The notes under the pieces: generated by a model | The model's input: only the letters and a program-made list of their open reading frames with translations | Database searches by the model: none | Told to the model about the DNA's origin: nothing | Assembly: GCA_937880805.1 (NCBI GenBank) | Contig: CALGRR010000070.1 | Location: forward strand, 1 to 38,871 | Length of the DNA stretch: 38,871 nucleotides | Direction: 5' to 3' | From: an uncultured Clostridia bacterium | Lineage (GTDB): Bacteria; Bacillota; Clostridia; Oscillospirales; Acutalibacteraceae | In this document: in pieces, positions 1 to 7,432 of the stretch | How the letters are laid out: each line of letters starts with the position of its first letter | Numbering within the stretch: the first letter of the stretch is position 1 | Made by a program: the position numbers and the translations under genes

Positions 1-5
1 AAATT

Positions 6-938
6 ATGAAAAAAAGATTCATGGCAATTTTACTAGCTCTATGCATGTGCACAAACCTAGTGCCAAATGTATTTGAGCCGCAAGAGGTATACGCAGCGGA
101 GGAAAGCATAATAGAAAGTGGGAGCTGTGGAGAAAGCGCATCCTATAAAATCTATACCATAGATGATAATACTTTTGCGAGTGTCTATGGAACTGGCGAG
201 GCTGAATTAAGGATTTCTACAACCGATATAGATGTACTAATCGTAGAAGAAGGTATTACAAAGATATCCTCCGTCTATACATTTTATGGCACAGATTTGT
301 TTTTAAATGAAGGATTGGAAGTCATAGGTTCCGGAGTAGTTGGACCATATATAAAAGAACTTACCATTCCATCTACAGTTACGACATTTGAAGTGAATTC
401 TCTGATTCAGCATCAGTTAGAAGAAATTGAATTTTTAGGTGCAAGACCAAAGATAACAAAAGACTGTTTTTCTATAGATAGTCTTGAGAATCCAATCACG
501 GCTTATTATCCAAGCGGGAAATGGACACAGGAAGATTTTCAGTATCTGAATGGTGTTACAACTTGGATTCCTTTCTCATGGGATGCAGATGGTAGTAGGA
601 CTCCAGATGAAAGTCAGAAATATACAGTGTCTGCATGGATTCCACAAGTGGAAGATAGCGGAACTTGTGGTACGAATACTAATTATACGATGTATGATGA
701 TGGAAGTTTGTATATTGAGGGGACGGGTTATATTGAAGAACGCACATGGAATAGTTCTGGAATCCGTGTAGAGATAAGCGAAGGAATTACTGGACTTGCA
801 GATACAGGCATCTATGAGCTTCTTCCCGGCTTTATCGCAGGCTTGATTTGTGCTGTTGTTATTTCTCTTATCGACAAAAAGCCCTCCAAAGAAGTTGAGG
901 AGCTTTTCGATAAAGCAGTTTCCGCAGAAATTGAATAA
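6..938 (+). CDS. Chimeric ORF: secreted repeat protein fused to the C-terminal tail of a sodium/proline-type symporter
   Basis: Residues 1-30 form a signal peptide (Lys-rich start, hydrophobic core, Ala-Ala before EES). The next ~230 residues hold two related units beginning ESGSCGESASY and DSGTCGTNTNYTMYDDGS and running to EEGITKI and SEGITGL, a pattern known from leucine-rich-repeat surface proteins of gut Clostridia. From about residue 265 (near base 798) the protein changes to DTGIYELLPGFIAGL followed by DKKPSKEVEELFDKA. That matches the extreme C terminus of PutP-type Na+/proline symporters: a last membrane helix plus a Lys/Glu tail. A surface repeat protein should not end this way. Codon style also changes there, from A/T-ending GGA/GAA-rich codons to the GGC/CTT style of the rest of the window. 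Either a contig was mis-joined or a rearrangement truncated both genes. The ATG at 6 has no visible upstream context. I am confident of the two halves and unsure that the fusion is biological. Confidence 0.6.
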   Translation: MKKRFMAILLALCMCTNLVPNVFEPQEVYAAEESIIESGSCGESASYKIYTIDDNTFASVYGTGEAELRISTTDIDVLIVEEGITKISSVYTFYGTDLFLNEGLEVIGSGVVGPYIKELTIPSTVTTFEVNSLIQHQLEEIEFLGARPKITKDCFSIDSLENPITAYYPSGKWTQEDFQYLNGVTTWIPFSWDADGSRTPDESQKYTVSAWIPQVEDSGTCGTNTNYTMYDDGSLYIEGTGYIEERTWNSSGIRVEISEGITGLADTGIYELLPGFIAGLICAVVISLIDKKPSKEVEELFDKAVSAEIE

Positions 939-951
939 TTAAAACATTCAG

Positions 952-992
952 AAAGCCGCTGTTTCCTCTTATGAGGTTACGGTGGCTTTTAT
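952..992 (+). terminator. Rho-independent terminator after the symporter tail
   Basis: AAAGCCGCTGTTTCCTC at 952-968 pairs, with a few mismatches and a G-U pair, with GAGGTTACGGTGGCTTT at 973-989. The hairpin follows the stop codon by 13 bases. The T-run is short (TTTTATATTT). Confidence 0.65.
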
Positions 993-1054
993 ATTTAAAC
1001 ATTTTTTAGCTCTTTTGTCTAAATTTACTTGGTTAAATTTATAAAATCGTCTAA

Positions 1055-1083
1055 TTGAAAATAATTGTTTTATGTGGTAAAAT
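1055..1083 (+). promoter_or_regulatory. Sigma-A-type promoter of the tetR-rluA pair, with possible operator
   Basis: TTGAAA (1055-1060), 17-base spacer, TAAAAT (1078-1083). Just upstream, TAAATTTA occurs twice (1020-1027 and 1034-1041), giving a symmetric AT-rich site. It could be an operator for the TetR regulator encoded downstream; that role is inferred. Confidence 0.55.
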
Positions 1084-1126
1084 ATAAAAAGGGCAGAAGA
1101 TTTTGTATAAAATCGGAGGGATACGG

Positions 1127-1711
1127 ATGCAGAAGGATACCAAGAAGGCAATTAAAGACACCTTTCTTGAGCTTCTCAGAACGAAGCCGTTTGATAAAAT
1201 AACGGTTCGTGATGTTGTTGAAACCTGCGGAATAAACCGCAACACTTTCTATTATTACTACAGCGATATTTATGACCTTCTTGAAGAGGTTTTCAAAAAG
1301 GAGCTTACCGAGCTTGTAACGGTTCATGAGTCGGGAGCTTCCTGGATAAAGGGCTTCACAAGAGTCGGCGAGGTTGCCTACAGCAACAAAAAAATAATCA
1401 ACAATATCTGTTCTTCACGAAGCTATGATTATCTTGAAAACTATATGTTCAAGGCATGCAGCTTTGTTATTGTTGATCTTGTCAATAAGATGGCGGAAGG
1501 AATGGATGTTCCCGCCTCGGATATCGAGTTTATTTCTTCATTTTATGAGCATGCATTTTTCGGCATAATCAGCGAATGGTTCAGAACGGGTATGCGTGAG
1601 ACTCCCGAGGAGCTTGCACAGAATTTCTGGCTTGTTATAAGCGGAATTAAAATTGCTCTTCAGAGGAGCGAGAAAAAATACAGAGCAATGAAAAGAAGAG
1701 GCAATGTTTAA
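1127..1711 (+). CDS. TetR/AcrR family transcriptional regulator
   Basis: This is a 194-residue DNA-binding regulator. Residues ~5-50 are a typical TetR helix-turn-helix domain: a KKAIKDTFLELL helix, then DKITVRDVVETCGINRNTFYYYY, which carries the recognition helix. The rest is a helical ligand/dimer domain with no recognisable ligand. The ATG at 1127 is chosen because GGAGGG (1115-1120) lies six bases upstream; a longer reading from the TTG at 1103 would run over this ribosome binding site. The C-terminal region resembles the TetR_C group found in many Firmicutes, including DhaS-like regulators. Its last eight bases overlap the start of the pseudouridine synthase gene, so the two are probably co-translated. 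Its target is unknown and could be its own promoter or the neighbouring secreted-protein gene. Confidence 0.9.
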   Translation: MQKDTKKAIKDTFLELLRTKPFDKITVRDVVETCGINRNTFYYYYSDIYDLLEEVFKKELTELVTVHESGASWIKGFTRVGEVAYSNKKIINNICSSRSYDYLENYMFKACSFVIVDLVNKMAEGMDVPASDIEFISSFYEHAFFGIISEWFRTGMRETPEELAQNFWLVISGIKIALQRSEKKYRAMKRRGNV

Positions 1712-2357
1712 GTTTGAGGATGAAAATATAATAGTTTGCGTTAAGCCTGCGGGTGTTCTCAGCCAGAGCTCGGAAAAAGAAGAAAATATGATTTCTCTTC
1801 TCAACAAATATTTTGAGCAGGCGGGCAAAACCTGCGAGGCTTATCCCGTTCACAGACTCGACAGAGAAACGTCGGGTCTTATTGTTTATGCAAAAAACAG
1901 CCGTGCGGCGGCAAAGCTGTCGGAGCAGATAACAAGAAACGAAATGAAAAAGCATTATTTTGCCGTAATAAAAGGCACTCCCGAAGAAAAATCGGGAGTT
2001 TTAAAGGATTTGCTTTTCAGGGATAAGCAGAAAAACAAGAGCTATGTTGTTAAAAGAAAAAGGGGCGGAGTTAAGGAGGCCTCGCTCGAATATAAGGTTA
2101 TCGGCGAAAAAGACGGGCTGTCGCTTGTTGATATTCTTTTGCACACGGGCAGAACGCACCAGATAAGGGTTCAGTTTTCGAGCAGAAAAATGCCTCTTTA
2201 CGGTGACGGCAGATACGGCGGAGGAGGCGGAAGCCTTGCACTTTTTGCTCACTGCCTCGAATTCAGACACCCCGTAACGGGTGAAGAAATGTGCTTCACC
2301 GCCTTTCCCGATACCGAAGTTTTTCCGTGGAACGGATTCGGAGATTTTTTGAGATAA
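1704..2357 (+). CDS. RluA family RNA pseudouridine synthase
   Basis: The 217-residue product should isomerise uridine to pseudouridine in rRNA or tRNA. It carries the family signature HRLDRETSGLIVYAKN with the catalytic Asp at residue 53, and the later motif LLHTGRTHQIRVQF that contacts the RNA/uracil pocket. It lacks an N-terminal S4 RNA-binding domain, so it is a short catalytic-domain-only member compared with RluC/RluD (~300 residues). The exact modified base cannot be told from sequence. GAAGAGG lies 4-10 bases before the ATG at 1704, inside the end of the TetR gene. Transcription probably comes from the promoter at 1055. Confidence 0.93.
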   Translation: MFKFEDENIIVCVKPAGVLSQSSEKEENMISLLNKYFEQAGKTCEAYPVHRLDRETSGLIVYAKNSRAAAKLSEQITRNEMKKHYFAVIKGTPEEKSGVLKDLLFRDKQKNKSYVVKRKRGGVKEASLEYKVIGEKDGLSLVDILLHTGRTHQIRVQFSSRKMPLYGDGRYGGGGGSLALFAHCLEFRHPVTGEEMCFTAFPDTEVFPWNGFGDFLR

Positions 2358-2360
2358 CAA

Positions 2361-2503
2361 TGTAGGGGCGGGCATTGCCCGTCCGAAAGAGTTTTAGATA
2401 ATAAAGAATAATGAATAGATAATAAATAATAAATTCGGATAGGCTCCGCCTGTGGTTGAGTATATAATGGGTACGGGCGAAACCCGTCATTAATTACGAA
2501 TTA
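2361..2503. repeat. Modular palindromic intergenic repeat, copy A
   Basis: A non-coding element made of three small GC-rich hairpins: GGGCGGGCATTGCCCGTCC (2367-2385), a unit around ATAGGCTCCGCCTGTG (~2439-2455), and GTACGGGCGAAACCCGTCAT (~2471-2490). AT-rich stretches separate them (AGATAATAAAGAATAATG and relatives). Nearly all of it recurs at 9001-9146, and its end recurs inverted at 38799-38871. No transposase or coding capacity is seen. It lies between the rluA stop and the promoter of the secreted zinc-knuckle gene. Confidence 0.85.
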
Positions 2504-2515
2504 TTAAAACTATAC

Positions 2516-2544
2516 TTGACATATTTTATAAAAAATGGTATTCT
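2516..2544 (+). promoter_or_regulatory. Strong sigma-A-type promoter of the secreted C2HC protein gene
   Basis: TTGACA (2516-2521), 17-base spacer, TATTCT (2539-2544). The -35 is consensus. It starts just after repeat copy A. A short palindrome ATGCGTTACTACGCAT follows in the 5' untranslated region. Confidence 0.7.
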
Positions 2545-2594
2545 TTATAAAAATAAAATGCGTTACTACGCATATAAGAAAGGACTAAACCAAA

Positions 2595-3116
2595 ATGAAA
2601 AAGTTTTTAGCAGTTTTCTTCTCAGTTATGTTTGCTCTTTCAGCAACAACAGTAGCTTTTGCAGGTGCAGATAACCTCACTTGCGACACTTGCCACTCAG
2701 TTCTTGAAAACGAGGAAGCATACAACAAGCACGTAACAGGCGGCGGATGCACTGTTAACTTTGAGCCCTGCCCCTACTGCAAGAACAACATCGCAAACGA
2801 AAACCTTGATGCTCACATCGCTATCTGCCCCGACGGTGCAGGCAAATGTGAATTCTGTGGCAAAGATTATGCAACTCAGGGCGAATATGCTGCTCACAAA
2901 GAAAGCGACTGCAAGGTAACAACAGCTATCGGCGACAAGATTCCCGTTGCAGCTCTTCTTGCAAAGCTTCTCGATGCTCTCAAGGGTATTGACTGGAAGG
3001 GTCTTATCGGCAAGATCGGCGATCTTATCGGCGGTATTGACTTCAAAGGCCTTATCGAAAAGATTAAGCCCATCTTTGAGAAGATTATCGAATTCGTTCA
3101 GACCAAGATTGCTTAA
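2595..3116 (+). CDS. Secreted protein with three C2HC zinc-knuckle-like units and an amphipathic helical tail
   Basis: I do not recognise the family. Residues 1-23 are a clear signal peptide ending VAFA. Three regularly spaced metal-site patterns follow: C30-x2-C33-x12-H46-x5-C52, C59-x2-C62-x11-H74-x3-C78 and C85-x2-C88-x12-H101-x4-C106. The spacing resembles eukaryote-like C2H2/C2HC fingers, which is unusual for an exported bacterial protein. The last ~60 residues are a different module: amphipathic helices with an internal imperfect repeat (IDWKGLIGKI, then IDFKGLIEKI) ending KIIEFVQTKIA. The gene is a single transcription unit with a consensus promoter, an AAAGGA binding site and a strong terminator, and it uses many C-ending codons. 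Together these suggest high expression. A structural, metal-binding or membrane-active role is possible; none is shown. Confidence 0.85.
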   Translation: MKKFLAVFFSVMFALSATTVAFAGADNLTCDTCHSVLENEEAYNKHVTGGGCTVNFEPCPYCKNNIANENLDAHIAICPDGAGKCEFCGKDYATQGEYAAHKESDCKVTTAIGDKIPVAALLAKLLDALKGIDWKGLIGKIGDLIGGIDFKGLIEKIKPIFEKIIEFVQTKIA

Positions 3117-3134
3117 TTGTAATTAAATATGTTA

Positions 3135-3168
3135 AGAGGCTGTCTCGTTTGAGGCAGCCTCTTTTTAT
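3135..3168 (+). terminator. Rho-independent terminator of the secreted C2HC gene
   Basis: AGAGGCTGTCTC (3135-3146), a GTTT loop, GAGGCAGCCTCT (3151-3162), then TTTT. The stem is 12 bp with one G-U pair. Confidence 0.9.
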
Positions 3169-3196
3169 TGACAAAAACAGGGTGCAATGATAGAAT
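3168..3196 (+). promoter_or_regulatory. Sigma-A-type promoter of the EFR1-galM pair
   Basis: TTGACA (3168-3173), 17-base spacer, TAGAAT (3191-3196), directly after the preceding terminator. Confidence 0.7.
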
Positions 3197-3236
3197 TATA
3201 ATAAGGAAATATTTTCTTTAAAAAGAGGAGAAAATT

Positions 3237-3980
3237 ATGATTTATTATTTTTCGGGAACGGGCAATTCCCGCTATGCTGCCGAAAAGCTGGCGGCAACTC
3301 TGGGCGATAAGGCCTATGATATTGCAAAGGTTATCCGAAGCGGTCTGCCCGAAGACGGTGACGGAGAAATGACGGGCTTTGTTTTTCCCGTGTTTTTTTC
3401 GGGTCTGCCCGAAATGGTGAAAAGATTTGCCGAAATTCCCGAGGTGAGAAAAACTCTCGGAAGCTATATTTACTGCGTAATAACTGTTGGTGCAGATGCC
3501 GCGGCGGCAGATAAGCTGCTTGCAAAGGCACTTGACCGCAGAGTGGATTACAGCACCTCGATTATAATGCCCGATAACTATGTTATGCTCTATGACCCCT
3601 GCGTCAAAGAGAGGGCGTTCAAAAAGGTTTGCAGGGCGGATAAAACGCTTGAGGATATTGCGGCGGATATTTCAAAGCATAAAACCAAGAGCAGCAGCGG
3701 AATAAAGCCCTGGGTGCTCACGGCGGCAATGTATCCGTTTTATAATCTTTTCAGAACAACCAGATTTTTCTTTGCCGATGAAAAATGCACGGGCTGCGGA
3801 ATGTGCGAGCGAAACTGCCCCGATAAAGCAATCGAAATGCGTGAGGGCAAGCCCGTATGGGTTCAGAAAAAGTGCCAGCATTGCACGGCGTGCATTAACA
3901 GATGCCCCGTCAAAGCCTTGCAGTTCGGCAAAAAAACCGCCTCAAGGGGCAGATACAATATATGGGAATTTACCAAGTAA
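3237..3980 (+). CDS. EFR1-type flavodoxin-ferredoxin fusion protein
   Basis: A 247-residue cytoplasmic electron-transfer protein. The N-terminal ~150 residues are a flavodoxin-like fold starting MIYYFSGTGNSRYAAEKL, where SGTGNS is the FMN phosphate loop. The C-terminal part has two 4Fe-4S ferredoxin motifs: CTGCGMCERNCP from Cys184 and CQHCTACINRCP from Cys213. This order matches the EFR1 ferredoxin family of anaerobic Firmicutes. The redox partner is unknown. GAGGAG sits just before the ATG at 3237. The aldose epimerase starts 12 bases after the stop, so the two are probably one operon. No catalytic link between them is obvious. Confidence 0.9.
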   Translation: MIYYFSGTGNSRYAAEKLAATLGDKAYDIAKVIRSGLPEDGDGEMTGFVFPVFFSGLPEMVKRFAEIPEVRKTLGSYIYCVITVGADAAAADKLLAKALDRRVDYSTSIIMPDNYVMLYDPCVKERAFKKVCRADKTLEDIAADISKHKTKSSSGIKPWVLTAAMYPFYNLFRTTRFFFADEKCTGCGMCERNCPDKAIEMREGKPVWVQKKCQHCTACINRCPVKALQFGKKTASRGRYNIWEFTK

Positions 3981-3992
3981 GGAGTTTTAGAT

Positions 3993-5024
3993 ATGATAGT
4001 TAAAAATCTTTTCGGAACAACCGCAGACGGCAGAAGCGTTGATGTTTACACTCTTCGCAATTCAAGCGAAACCGCAGTTGATATTATTACCTACGGTGCA
4101 ACAATAAACAGCATCTATACCGCCGATAAAAACGGCGTTTTTGCCGATGTTCTTTCGGGCTTTGACAGCGTTGAGGGCCACGAAAAATATTCTGATTATC
4201 AGGGTATGACCGTTGGCAGATATGCAAACAGAATTGCAAACGGAACCTTTGAAATAGACGGCGTTAAGTATGAAGTTGAGAAAAATGAAAAGGGAATAAC
4301 CTGCCTTCACGGCGGTGCGGAGCTATCAAAGGCAGTCTGGAATGCAATCATAGTTGACGATAATTCCGTTGAAATGAGCTACACCAGCCCCGACGGTGCA
4401 ATGGGCTTCCCCGGCAAGGTTGATTTTAAGGTTACATTCACTCTTTATGAGGATAATTCGCTCAGAATTGATTATTTTGCAGTCAGCGATAAGAAAACCG
4501 TTATCAATATGACAAACCACGCATATTTCAACCTTGCAGGCAAGGGCGATATTCTTAATCACGAGCTTATGATTAACGCAGATGCCTATACTCCCATTGA
4601 TGAAAACAGCATTCCCACGGGCGAAATCCGCCCCGTTGAGGGAACTGCATTTGATTTCAGAGTTTCCAAGCCCATCGGCAGAGATATTGCAATGAATGAT
4701 GACCAGCTTGTTATCGGCAAGGGCTATGACCATAATTTCTGCCTTAACGAGGGCGACGGCCCCGCTGCCGTTGCATATGACCCCGAAAGCGGCAGAATGC
4801 TGGAGGTTTTCACTGACCTTTGCGGTGTTCAGCTTTATACGGGCAACTTCCTTGACGGCACAAATCCCGGCAAAGAGGGCAAGCCCCTTATTCAGCACGC
4901 AGGCTTCTGCCTTGAAACCCAGTTTTATCCCAACACACCCAATATGCCCGAATTTCCGCAGTGCACAGTTGATGCGGGCGAGAAATTCAAATCCTGCACG
5001 GTATTCAGATTTTCGGTTAAATGA
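3993..5024 (+). CDS. galM: Aldose 1-epimerase (galactose mutarotase)
   Basis: A 343-residue enzyme that interconverts alpha and beta anomers of aldoses such as galactose or glucose in the cytoplasm. Expected catalytic residues are present: His106 in CLHGG, His176 in MTNHAYFNLAG and the general base Glu308 in CLETQFYPN. These closely match His96, His170 and Glu304 of the Lactococcus enzyme. VGRYANRIANG, a core family motif, is at ~75-85. Length is normal. AAGGAG overlaps the previous stop region and precedes the ATG at 3993. The substrate may not be galactose, since no other Leloir genes are here. It could serve the sugar flux from the glycan genes ~26 kb away, but that is speculative. Confidence 0.95.
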   Translation: MIVKNLFGTTADGRSVDVYTLRNSSETAVDIITYGATINSIYTADKNGVFADVLSGFDSVEGHEKYSDYQGMTVGRYANRIANGTFEIDGVKYEVEKNEKGITCLHGGAELSKAVWNAIIVDDNSVEMSYTSPDGAMGFPGKVDFKVTFTLYEDNSLRIDYFAVSDKKTVINMTNHAYFNLAGKGDILNHELMINADAYTPIDENSIPTGEIRPVEGTAFDFRVSKPIGRDIAMNDDQLVIGKGYDHNFCLNEGDGPAAVAYDPESGRMLEVFTDLCGVQLYTGNFLDGTNPGKEGKPLIQHAGFCLETQFYPNTPNMPEFPQCTVDAGEKFKSCTVFRFSVK

Positions 5025-5068
5025 TAATAATTTGTTCATTTTTGAACCTTAACGGTAACAAATTATTA
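5025..5068. promoter_or_regulatory. Perfect 12-bp inverted repeat between galM and the response regulator
   Basis: TAATAATTTGTT (5025-5036) and AACAAATTATTA (5057-5068) are exact inverted repeats with a 20-base gap. The stem is AT-rich with no T-run, so it is a weak terminator candidate. It could be an operator. A good -10 (TATAAT, 5103-5108) follows before the response regulator, but no good -35 at 17 bases was found. Confidence 0.4.
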
Positions 5069-5145
5069 TTTGCTAATTCACAGTTTTTTTAAAATTCCTG
5101 AGTATAATAAAAATGCAGAAAATATTTCCGGGGAGGGAATTTATT

Positions 5146-5835
5146 ATGGCAACTGAAAAAATTCTTGTTGTAGATGACGATACCAATATTTGCGAGCTTT
5201 TAAGACTTTATCTTGAAAAAGAGGGCTATGACGTTGTTATTGCAAACAACGGCGCCGATGCCGTTAAGGTTTTTCAGGAGCAGACTCCGAGCCTTATGCT
5301 GCTCGATATAATGCTTCCCGTGCTCGACGGCTGGCAGGTTTGCCGTGAAGTCAGAAAGTTTTCGGATAAACCCATTATTATGCTTACCGCAAAGGGCGAA
5401 ACCTTTGATAAGGTGCTCGGCTTTGAGCTGGGTGCGGATGACTATGTTGTGAAGCCCTTTGATGCAAAAGAGGTTATCGCAAGAGTAAAGGCTGTGCTTC
5501 GCAGAAGCGGAGCAGGTGCGGCAGCAGGCATAAAGGAAGTGAGCTTTGATAAGCTTGTTATCAATCTCACAAACTATGAGCTTCGTGTTGACGGCAAAAA
5601 GGTTGACACACCGCCCAAAGAGCTTGAGCTTATATATCACCTTGCAAGCAACCCCAACAGAGTTTTCACCAGAGATCAGCTTCTTGATGAGGTCTGGGGC
5701 TTTGATTATTACGGCGATTCAAGAACCGTTGATGTTCACGTTAAGCGACTTCGTGAAAAGCTTGAGGGCGTTTCCGAAAAATGGGAGCTTAAAACGGTCT
5801 GGAGCGTAGGTTATAAGTTTGAAACCAAAGACTGA
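5146..5835 (+). CDS. OmpR/PhoB family response regulator
   Basis: A 229-residue two-component regulator. The receiver domain (~5-118) has the acidic pocket DDD at 10-12, phospho-acceptor Asp54 in LLDIMLPVLDG, Thr81 and Lys103 (VVKP). The C-terminal winged helix (~130-229) has the typical PPKELELIYHLASNPNRVF and SRTVDVHVKRLREKL segments that bind DNA. ATG 5146 is chosen because GGGGAGGG (5130-5137) precedes it; the upstream ATG at 5113 has no such site. The histidine kinase follows 20 bases after the stop, forming a cognate pair. HtrA lies immediately downstream, so a cell-envelope stress role is a reasonable inference. Confidence 0.95.
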   Translation: MATEKILVVDDDTNICELLRLYLEKEGYDVVIANNGADAVKVFQEQTPSLMLLDIMLPVLDGWQVCREVRKFSDKPIIMLTAKGETFDKVLGFELGADDYVVKPFDAKEVIARVKAVLRRSGAGAAAGIKEVSFDKLVINLTNYELRVDGKKVDTPPKELELIYHLASNPNRVFTRDQLLDEVWGFDYYGDSRTVDVHVKRLREKLEGVSEKWELKTVWSVGYKFETKD

Positions 5836-5855
5836 TTTTTCGGGTGGTGAATTCT

Positions 5856-7343
5856 GTGGCTGTTAAAAGAAGCTCCGGTCTTTTCCGGAAGTATTTTATA
5901 GTTACAATTTCAATTATTCTTGCAAGCTTCGTCTTTATAGGCGGAGCTCTCTTGCTTTTGGTAACTTCGCTGTGGATGAATGAAAAAGCGGAGCTGCTTG
6001 AAGAAAACACCCTGAACGTTTCTCAGAATATCAGCGATGTTCTGGAATCCGATGTGCTCGGCAGCAGCTCAACAAGCTCACTTATTGTTATTTGCAACAC
6101 CCTTATGCAGATTTCAAATGCGATTGATGCCGATATGTTTATGGTGAATGCAAGGGGTGAGGTTGTTTACTGCAAGGAAACGCTTCAGTCGAATATGAAT
6201 CTTTTTACGGGCAACTGCATTGTTCACGATAAATATATGATTCCCGAAAAAATGATGGAGGAAGCCCTTGACGGGCACTACAGCTCAACGGGCGACCTTG
6301 ACGGCTTGCTCAGAGGCTTGCATTTTATAGTCGGCTCACCCGTCACCGCTTCGGGCAAAACCATCGGCGTTGTGTTTGTGACGCAGCCCGTTATAGAGGG
6401 TCTGACCCCGTATGTTGCGGGTATTTTCAGAATGTTTTTCTTTGCGGTGCTTTTTGCACTTGCAATGGCTTTCATTCTTGTTTATGTTGTGACCTACAGA
6501 CTCACAAAGCCTCTGCGTGAGATGTCGGCGGCGGCAAAGCAGTATGCAAGAGGCGATTTTTCAAACAGAATCGCAATCAAAAAATCGGTGCTCTTCAAAA
6601 GCAATGAAATTGATGAGCTTGTTCAGGCGTTCAACTCTATGGCGCAGGCACTTGCAACTCTGGAGCAGTCAAGAAGAAGCTTTGTTGCGAATGTTTCTCA
6701 CGAGCTGAAAACTCCGATGACAACAATCGGCGGATTTATTGACGGAATTCTTGACGGCACAATCGAAAAAGAAAAAGAAATGCAGTATCTCAGAACGGTT
6801 TCCGATGAGGTCAAGCGGCTTTCACGCCTTGTTACGGGAATGCTCAATATGAGCAAGATTGAAGCGGGCGAGCTTGATATAAAACCGCAGAGATTTGATA
6901 TTTCGGAAATGATATTCAGAACATTGCTTGCTTTTGAAAGAGTTATTGACGGCAAGCATATTGAAATCCGCGGCCTTGAAACAATGGAAAGCAATCCCGT
7001 TAATGCCGATAAGGATATGATAAACCAGGTTGTTTATAATCTTATTGATAATGCGGTAAAATTCACGCCCGAGGGCGGATATATAGAAGTTGCCTCAAAA
7101 TCGGACAGTGAAAAAATAATTGTTAAAATCCGCAACAGCGGAAAAGGCATACCCAGCGAAGAAACAGACAAAATATTTGAGAGGTTTTATAAAGTTGATA
7201 AATCCCGTAGCTTTGATGTAAAGGGTGCGGGAATGGGACTTTATATTGTTAAAACAATTATTGAGCTTCACTCGGGTCAGATTATTGCAAGAAGCGTGCC
7301 AAATGAATATACGGAGTTTATTTTCCAGCTTCCTTTGGGATAA
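5856..7343 (+). CDS. Membrane sensor histidine kinase (HAMP-HisKA-HATPase)
   Basis: A ~495-residue inner-membrane kinase partnered with the preceding response regulator. A first helix (~12-40) and a second (~180-210) flank a ~140-residue outside sensor domain with PAS/dCache-like content but no clear ligand motif. A HAMP linker follows (TKPLREMSAAAKQYARGDFS), then HisKA with the phospho-acceptor in NVSHELKTPMTTI (His282), then the ATPase boxes NLIDNAVKFTPEGG, GKGIPSEETDKIFERFYK and GAGMGLYIVK. The start is set at GTG 5856 because GGGTGG (5842-5847) gives normal spacing; GTG 5844 or 5847 would lie inside that site. The layout resembles WalK/CssS-type kinases. The stimulus is unknown. Confidence 0.92.
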   Translation: MAVKRSSGLFRKYFIVTISIILASFVFIGGALLLLVTSLWMNEKAELLEENTLNVSQNISDVLESDVLGSSSTSSLIVICNTLMQISNAIDADMFMVNARGEVVYCKETLQSNMNLFTGNCIVHDKYMIPEKMMEEALDGHYSSTGDLDGLLRGLHFIVGSPVTASGKTIGVVFVTQPVIEGLTPYVAGIFRMFFFAVLFALAMAFILVYVVTYRLTKPLREMSAAAKQYARGDFSNRIAIKKSVLFKSNEIDELVQAFNSMAQALATLEQSRRSFVANVSHELKTPMTTIGGFIDGILDGTIEKEKEMQYLRTVSDEVKRLSRLVTGMLNMSKIEAGELDIKPQRFDISEMIFRTLLAFERVIDGKHIEIRGLETMESNPVNADKDMINQVVYNLIDNAVKFTPEGGYIEVASKSDSEKIIVKIRNSGKGIPSEETDKIFERFYKVDKSRSFDVKGAGMGLYIVKTIIELHSGQIIARSVPNEYTEFIFQLPLG

Positions 7344-7432
7344 TTTGTTGACGATTATTTAAATTAATGTTCAAACTGAATTAATATTCTCATATTACGA
7401 TATATCCATAGTCAAAAGCGGAGGTATTTTTT

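Noticed and set aside
2361..2503. Insertion sequence
   Set aside because: No transposase frame or clear target duplication; better described as a non-coding palindromic repeat.
4326..5039. Long minus-strand frame (237 codons)
   Set aside because: It lies opposite galM, whose catalytic residues are clear; it has no ribosome binding site and Cys/Val/Ile-rich shadow composition.
7348..7398. Separate promoter for htrA
   Set aside because: TTGACG at 7348 has no -10 at proper spacing, and TTCAAA-17-TATTAC at 7370-7398 is too weak to call without transcript data.
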